A stretch of 5,227 bases of DNA, taken from positions 1 to 5,227 of the forward strand of contig PKER01000291.1 of assembly GCA_002919115.1 (NCBI GenBank), given 5' to 3'. The stretch comes from a bacterium. GTDB lineage: Bacteria > Actinomycetota > Thermoleophilia > Solirubrobacterales > 70-9. The notes under the pieces were generated by a model. The model was given only the letters and a program-made list of their open reading frames with translations. It was not told the DNA's origin and ran no database searches. This document shows, in pieces, positions 1 to 5,227 of this stretch (positions are counted from its first letter, which is position 1; each line of letters starts with the position of its first letter). A program made the position numbers and the translations under genes.

Positions 1-2010
<2,010 letters not shown>

Positions 2011-2016
2011 CGCCAC

Positions 2017-2049
2017 GAGGGCCCGCCTCGCACACGCGAGCGGGCCCTC
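2017..2049. terminator. Strong hairpin between convergent genes, probable shared terminator
   Basis: Seven bases after the clpB stop, GAGGGCCCGCCTCG (2017-2030) pairs with CGAGCGGGCCCTC (2037-2049): 13 base pairs with one bulged C and a six-base loop. The opposite gene's stop is at 2071-2073, so the hairpin lies in the 60-base gap between two convergent genes and can form in either transcript. There is no U-tract on either side, so it is not a textbook intrinsic terminator; GC-rich actinobacterial genomes often carry such U-less hairpins after stop codons. The structure is seen; the role is inferred from position. Confidence 0.75.
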
Positions 2050-2070
2050 CGCGCGTCTCCGTCTCGCCGG

Positions 2071-3192
2071 CTACAGCCGCACCTGCGTGTGGAAGGTGCG
2101 GTTGGTCGCCGCGTTCTTGCCGACGTGCGCGAACAGGTCGAGGCGCTTCGCGGCGCCCTCGCCGAAGAGGCGGTGGGTGCTCTTCCACCCCTTCGGCGGC
2201 TTGACCACGCGGATGCGCCCGGCCTTGGCCGCCTTCTTGTTGGTGCGGGTCACGAGGTAGCGGCCGCCCTTCTCCCAGAAGATCCAGAGCCGGCCCTGCC
2301 GGCCCGTGGCGATCGAGATGTGCTTGGCGCCACGCGCCCGCTTGCCGGTGACGATCGCCTTGGCCTTGTTCGCCCCGACCCGCCAGAGCAGGATCTTGCG
2401 TGTCTGCGGGTAGCCCTTGCCGTAGGCGACCCAGGCGCCGGCCTTGCCCGCGCGGCCCGCAAGCGCCGTGCGCTCCTGCTGGTAGCGGAAGCTGTTGCGC
2501 CCGTTCGCGGAGGACCCCGGCGCGTGCCAGACCGGGCTCAGGGGCCCGGTGTTCGTCAGCTCGCGCGCGTAGATGCCCTTGCCGCCGGAGTTGATCTGCT
2601 GCCAGGCGCCGTAGACCCTCCCCTGGTTGTCGACGACCACCTCGGGCATGCCGATGCCGACGCCGACCGTGGCCAGGTTGTAGGTCGCATTCAGGCCCCC
2701 GAAGTTGAAGCCGTTGGCGTTCGCGCCGGAGTCTCCCCAAGCGCCGACTCGCGTTCCGGCGCCCGCCTTCCGCGGGTCGGCTCCGGCCCCGATCCCGGCG
2801 CCGATGTACGCCGCGTCGCCGTCCTCCGAAGCCGGGATGGGCGGCGTCCAGGAGCTCCCGCCGGTGTCGCTCTCCTTCATCGCGAGCTCGCCGTCGAAGA
2901 GCTCGCCCACCACCGTCGAGCGGATGCCGCTGAAGAAGACGTGGAGCTTCCCGTTCCCGGGGGTGTGGGTGAGGTCCACGCTGGGGTTGATGGTCGTCCA
3001 GCCGGACTCGAGCGTGCTGGCGGCCACCGCCTTCCCCCGTTTGTTGATGCGCGCGTAGCGCAGCGCTGCCGTGGCCCCCGCCTTCTGGTGGTAGGCGACG
3101 TGCAGGCGACCGTCGGACGTGCGCGCCACGCCGGCCTCCACGGTGTTGGGCCCCTTGCCGGTGATCGCGGTCCACTTGCCGGGGCCGCCAGC
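2071..3192 (-). CDS. Secreted beta-propeller-like (BNR/sialidase-like fold) protein, 5' end lost
   Basis: About 370 residues from GGPGKWTAITGKGP to the TAG at 2071-2073 read as a Gly/Trp/Arg-rich exported protein. Six segments share a blade-strand pattern: SDGRLHVAYHQ, GNGKLHVFFSG, NQGRVYGAWQQ, AGAWVAYGKG, RQGRLWIFWEK and KRLDLFAHVG. A degenerate Asp-box-like SDTGGSSW is one residue too long for the consensus. This fits a beta-propeller of the BNR/exo-sialidase-like superfamily, but no catalytic set is visible, so a carbohydrate-binding or structural role is as likely as an enzyme. The C-terminal third is Lys/Arg-rich. The frame stays open to a possible start at 3288, and has an ATG at 3232-3234, but neither gives a convincing signal peptide, I see no Shine-Dalgarno before the ATG, and residues above GGPGKW look like an out-of-frame reading of the neighbour. 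I therefore treat the 5' end, presumably a signal peptide, as missing. Only 3 of the 100 codons beginning at 3180 end in A/T, like clpB. Confidence 0.7.
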   Translation of the reverse strand, partial: AGGPGKWTAITGKGPNTVEAGVARTSDGRLHVAYHQKAGATAALRYARINKRGKAVAASTLESGWTTINPSVDLTHTPGNGKLHVFFSGIRSTVVGELFDGELAMKESDTGGSSWTPPIPASEDGDAAYIGAGIGAGADPRKAGAGTRVGAWGDSGANANGFNFGGLNATYNLATVGVGIGMPEVVVDNQGRVYGAWQQINSGGKGIYARELTNTGPLSPVWHAPGSSANGRNSFRYQQERTALAGRAGKAGAWVAYGKGYPQTRKILLWRVGANKAKAIVTGKRARGAKHISIATGRQGRLWIFWEKGGRYLVTRTNKKAAKAGRIRVVKPPKGWKSTHRLFGEGAAKRLDLFAHVGKNAATNRTFHTQVRL

Positions 3193-3200
3193 TGAAGCCG
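3175..3200. other. Frame and composition breakpoint between two minus-strand genes
   Basis: Reading the minus strand, sensible protein sequence (GAGWLPVWRLQLAA) ends here in one frame and sensible protein sequence (GGPGKWTAITGKGP) begins in another. Rejoining them would need one added base or two removed bases. Codons ending in A/T fall from 16 of 107 upstream to 3 of 100 downstream. The exact point cannot be fixed because the local bases (GGCGGCCCCGGC) are GC-rich and low in complexity. A contig misjoin, a real recombination point, or a frameshift would each give this pattern; the composition step favours a join of two sources. Confidence 0.7.
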
Positions 3201-3503
3201 CCACACCGGCAGCCATCCCGCTCCCTGCAGCCATCGCACCGCCACGGCGCCCGGCGCCTCCAGATCCCAGGCGAGACCGGCAAGCCACACCTGCCGGCTC
3301 CTGTCGGCCTCGCGCGCGAGCTCGACCGAGGTGTGCACCTGGAAGGGCGCGGCCTCGATAACCGCCCCGGGAAGCAGCACGCCGCTCGTCCCGAAAGCGG
3401 TCACGCTCACCGGTTCAGCCGGCGCCGCAACCGCCGCGCCCGCGGCCAGGGCGAGCAACAAGGGAAGCGTCCACGCGATCAGAATCCGTCTCCGGCACCT
3501 CAT
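3181..3503 (-). CDS. Unrecognised exported protein, N-terminal fragment only
   Basis: The ATG at 3503-3501 is preceded by GGGAGGG eight to nine bases upstream, a strong ribosome binding site that fixes the start. The product opens with a classic signal peptide: basic n-region RCRRR, hydrophobic core from ILIAWTLPLLLALA to about residue 25, and a likely cut after AVA (residue 26) or APA (residue 29). The mature part, EPVSVTAFGTSGVLLPGA through VWLAGLAWDLEAPGAVAVRW to VWRLQLAA, is rich in V, W and alternating hydrophobics, as in a beta-sandwich, but I do not recognise the family. The frame stays open to a stop at 2877, yet below about 3181 its translation is Arg/Ser/Pro-rich nonsense, a shadow of the propeller gene, so the true C-terminus is missing. 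It begins 65 bases after the sugar-binding protein gene and is probably co-transcribed with it. Codon use (16 of 107 ending in A/T) matches that neighbour. Confidence 0.6.
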
Positions 3504-3510
3504 CGCCGAT

Positions 3511-3517
3511 CCCTCCC
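3511..3517 (-). promoter_or_regulatory. Strong Shine-Dalgarno for the exported-protein fragment
   Basis: The minus strand reads GGGAGGG followed by ATCGGCG and then ATG at 3503. This places the start at 3503, in front of a complete signal peptide, and not at the longer open frame starting at 3563, which would add 20 charged residues ahead of it. Confidence 0.75.
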
Positions 3518-3568
3518 ATCGATCCCGACCGGATTTGCTCGGAGCTTTTCTTCCCGCCGGCACTGGCC

Positions 3569-4915
3569 TTACCGGCGCAAGAGCCCTTCGATGGCGTCGG
3601 CCACTTCTCTTACAGCCTGCACGTACGGCTTCTCGTTCCGCTGGATCGAGGCGGCCAGGGCGTTGTTGATCTGCGTCCCCACCGCCGCCACGTCGCCCAC
3701 CATGAAGCTGGAGATCGGCGGGCCGGCGTCGGCCATGTTCGTGAACATGATGTCAAGCCGGTACTGCGCCCCGAGTTGCTGGTAGAACGGGAACGCGGAG
3801 CGCCGCACCGGCGCGAGCCCCTCGTAGGCCGACATCAGCTCCTGTCCCTGCTTGGAGACGAGGAACTTGACGAACTCCCAGGCCGCCTCGGGATGGGGCG
3901 TGTCCTTCCAGATCACGAAGCCGTCGTCGCCTGTGTAGGCTTTCCGCCCGTTGGGTCCCACGGGCACGGGCGCGAGGTTCCACTCGAAGGCGCCCTGGAT
4001 GTTCCGGTCGTACCGGGCGAAGACGTCGTGGTTGCCGTCCTCCATCAAGGCGACGACGCCCGCCTCGAACCCTTCGTTGAAAAGCGTCGGCTCCGTGCTG
4101 CGGTCGACCCACACCATCTCCTGCAGGAAGCTCATCGCCTCGACGGCGCCGCCCTCGTCGCCCACGAACGCGTAGGGGTTCGCCGGGTCGAACCACTCGC
4201 CTCCGAAGGCGCGCACCCACTCGGCGAGGCGCCGGTAATCGGTGGCGTTCAGGGTGAAGCCCCACTGCGCGATCTGGTCGCCTTGGGATATCGTCAATTT
4301 GCGGGCGACATCGCGCAGGGTGTCATAGGTCCACTCGCCCGCCGCCTCGAGGAGGTCCGGCGTCGGGAGGCCCGCTCGCTCAAAGAGGTTTTGGTTGTAA
4401 TAGTAGGCAGTCGTGATGATGTAACGCGGCACCCGGAACTGGATTCCCGCGTTGGGACCGTACTTCAGGTACGACGCCTCCCAAGCCACTGGGAAGAAGT
4501 CGGCGATCTCCTCCGCGGTGAAGTCCCGCTCGATGAAGGGGCGCAGGTCCATCAGGACGCCCGCCCGGGCGTAATCCTGGGCCCAGTCGCCCCAGATCTC
4601 CGTGATGTCGGGCCCTGTCCCCGACGCCCACGAGAGGATGGTCCGCTCGCGGTAGCCGCTCGGCGCCGGCAGAAACTCGACATGGATCTCGGGGTGCAAC
4701 TTCTCAAACTCCTCGATCCACGCCAGCGCGACCTCCGTGCGCGCTCCTCCGCCGCGGTACTGGAACGTGATCGTCACCTGCTCGGCGGACGCGGCCACAC
4801 CTCCGAGCAGGAGGAAGAGCACGAGGAGAGAGACGATGCGCGCGCTGAGGCTTCGGCAACAGGTCAACAAGGACACTCCCTTCGCGTTCGACTCCATCTC
4901 GAACAGCGCATTCAC
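3569..4915 (-). CDS. Extracellular sugar-binding protein of an ABC importer (family 1, MalE-like)
   Basis: This looks like the ligand-capturing subunit of a carbohydrate ABC transporter, acting outside the cytoplasmic membrane and passing sugar to MalF/MalG-type permeases. From the GTG at 4915 it has 448 residues: signal peptide core IVSLLVLFLLLGG (27-39), likely cut after ASA (44), then a 404-residue mature domain of normal family size. Family features include VTITFQYRGG at the first strand, the amphipathic helix ALAWIEEFEKLHPEIHVEF, GTGPDITEIWGDW (99-111), IITTAYYYNQNLFERAGLPTP (about 166-186), the repeated-aromatic stretch around WVRAFGGEWFDP and the hinge-side GDDGFVIWKDTPHPEAAWEFVKF (329-351). 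No lipobox cysteine follows the core, so the protein is probably free and not a lipoprotein, suggesting a periplasm or a cell-wall-retained form. The start is uncertain: GTG 4915 has GGGAAG eight bases upstream; ATG 4897 has none; TTG 4870 has AAGGGAG five bases upstream and would give a compact 29-residue signal peptide. The substrate cannot be read from sequence. No permease gene lies downstream in the window. Confidence 0.92.
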   Translation of the reverse strand: MNALFEMESNAKGVSLLTCCRSLSARIVSLLVLFLLLGGVAASAEQVTITFQYRGGGARTEVALAWIEEFEKLHPEIHVEFLPAPSGYRERTILSWASGTGPDITEIWGDWAQDYARAGVLMDLRPFIERDFTAEEIADFFPVAWEASYLKYGPNAGIQFRVPRYIITTAYYYNQNLFERAGLPTPDLLEAAGEWTYDTLRDVARKLTISQGDQIAQWGFTLNATDYRRLAEWVRAFGGEWFDPANPYAFVGDEGGAVEAMSFLQEMVWVDRSTEPTLFNEGFEAGVVALMEDGNHDVFARYDRNIQGAFEWNLAPVPVGPNGRKAYTGDDGFVIWKDTPHPEAAWEFVKFLVSKQGQELMSAYEGLAPVRRSAFPFYQQLGAQYRLDIMFTNMADAGPPISSFMVGDVAAVGTQINNALAASIQRNEKPYVQAVREVADAIEGLLRR

Positions 4916-4945
4916 GGCAAAGGCTTCCCGCGAGCTGCGACAACC

Positions 4946-4973
4946 CCTGCGGCCGGCAGTCAGAACCCGCAGG
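4946..4973 (-). terminator. Intercistronic hairpin 2 between glycosidase and sugar-binding genes
   Basis: On the minus strand CCTGCGG (4973-4967) pairs with CCGCAGG (4952-4946) around a 14-base loop. It is the second of two adjacent hairpins in the 76-base gap and ends about 30 bases before the GTG start at 4915. No U-tract follows. It may attenuate or partly terminate transcription, or protect RNA ends; the function is inferred. Confidence 0.4.
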
Positions 4974-4975
4974 CC

Positions 4976-4990
4976 CTTGCCGCCGGCAAG
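4976..4990 (-). terminator. Intercistronic hairpin 1 directly after the glycosidase stop
   Basis: A perfect six-base-pair stem, CTTGCC with GGCAAG and a three-base loop, starts one base beyond the TGA stop at 4994-4992. It is too short and lacks U residues for a confident terminator, but its position against the stop codon and the second hairpin just downstream suggest a deliberate element. Confidence 0.4.
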
Positions 4991-4991
4991 C

Positions 4992-5227
4992 TCACAGGAG
5001 CCGTACGAGCCGGACGGGCCCGAAAAGGCCCGAGACTGTCTGGCCCGGGAAGATGTAATGCGTGGGGCTCACGGCCCGCAGGTAAGGCGCGAGGGTGTTG
5101 AACACCTGCACCTCGATCTCGTTTTCTCCATGCCGGAGCAGGCCGGTGAGATCGAAGGCGTACGGGGCAAGCACGCGCGCCCCCGCGGGTCGGCCGTTCA
5201 CGCGCACCTCGGCCGTGCCGCGCACGC
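4992..5227 (-). CDS. C-terminal sugar-binding beta-sandwich of a glycoside hydrolase, rest off the window
   Basis: Seventy-seven complete codons run from the window edge to a TGA at 4994-4992; the gene starts beyond 5227 and the GTG at 5225 is internal. The sequence AEVRVNGRPAG, then APYAFDLTGLLRHGENEIEV, FNTLAPYL and YIFPGQTVSGLFGPVRLV matches the jelly-roll (galactose-binding-like) domain at the end of large glycosidases such as alpha-L-rhamnosidase GH106-type and GH2-like enzymes, where 'VNG-x-P-x-G', a 'P-[YF]-x-[FV]-D-[IL]-T' strand and 'GEN-x-[IL]-x-[IV]-x-V-x-N-T-L' recur. Which family it belongs to cannot be decided without the catalytic domain. Transcription runs toward the sugar-binding protein gene 76 bases downstream, so the enzyme probably releases sugars that the importer takes up. 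Confidence 0.75.
   Translation of the reverse strand, partial: VRGTAEVRVNGRPAGARVLAPYAFDLTGLLRHGENEIEVQVFNTLAPYLRAVSPTHYIFPGQTVSGLFGPVRLVRLL

Noticed and set aside
2877..3180. Continuation of the signal-peptide frame to the stop at 2877
   Set aside because: Below about 3181 the translation is Arg/Ser/Pro/Thr-rich, typical of a frame shadow, while the other minus frame carries the propeller protein.
2089..3195. Plus-strand open frame of 368 codons opposite the propeller gene
   Set aside because: Composition is Ala/Arg/Pro/Val-rich shadow; the minus strand carries a protein with conserved-looking repeats and a stop placed just after the hairpin.
3193..3288. N-terminal extension of the propeller frame (possible starts at 3288 and 3234)
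   Set aside because: Neither gives a convincing signal peptide and I see no Shine-Dalgarno before the ATG at 3234; the same bases encode better sequence in the signal-peptide frame.
3555..3577. Six-base-pair inverted repeat CGCCGG/CCGGCG over the end of the sugar-binding protein gene
   Set aside because: The stem is short, the loop is 11 bases, it overlaps the last codons and no U-tract follows; it could occur by chance in such GC-rich DNA.
3776..5101. Plus-strand open frame of 441 codons opposite the sugar-binding protein
   Set aside because: It crosses two minus-strand genes and their intergenic gap, and has no recognisable domain; the opposite strand encodes a clear family 1 binding protein.

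Overview
The window is a high-GC bacterial segment with five protein-coding regions. Two run off the window edges and two meet head-on out of frame inside the window. From left to right it holds the 3' three quarters of clpB (+ strand); a strong hairpin between convergent genes; a secreted beta-propeller-like protein (- strand) with no credible 5' end; a 107-codon fragment of an unrecognised secreted protein (- strand) with a good ribosome binding site and signal peptide; a complete family 1 extracellular sugar-binding protein of an ABC importer (- strand); and the last 77 residues of a carbohydrate-active enzyme (- strand).

The most notable point lies near position 3180-3195. There the reading frame of the signal-peptide protein stops making protein-like sense, and the propeller protein begins in a different frame on the same strand. 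Codon use changes at the same place. My hand count of codons ending in A or T is 0 of the first 100 for clpB, 3 of the 100 propeller codons next to the breakpoint, 16 of 107 for the signal-peptide fragment, and 12 of the first 98 for the sugar-binding protein. The left part (1 to about 3190) and the right part (about 3190 to 5227) therefore look like two different genomic backgrounds joined inside two truncated genes. The likeliest explanation is a chimeric metagenomic contig. A true recombination breakpoint is possible, and a single-base error inside one gene is less likely.

Organism: the left part, with almost no A/T at third codon positions and a Gly-rich, basic secreted propeller protein, suggests a very GC-rich actinobacterium-like genome, possibly Thermoleophilia. 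That is an impression only. The right part suggests a somewhat less GC-biased bacterium whose sugar-binding protein has an ordinary signal peptide and no lipobox; I cannot place it further.

Functionally, the right part reads as a leftward-transcribed glycan-use cluster: an enzyme that trims glycans, then the periplasmic or extracellular sugar-binding protein, then an unknown exported protein where permease genes would often be found. The left part is a housekeeping disaggregase next to an unrelated exported protein. I see no CRISPR array, RNA gene, insertion sequence or phage gene. The window does not by itself reveal a new biological system.
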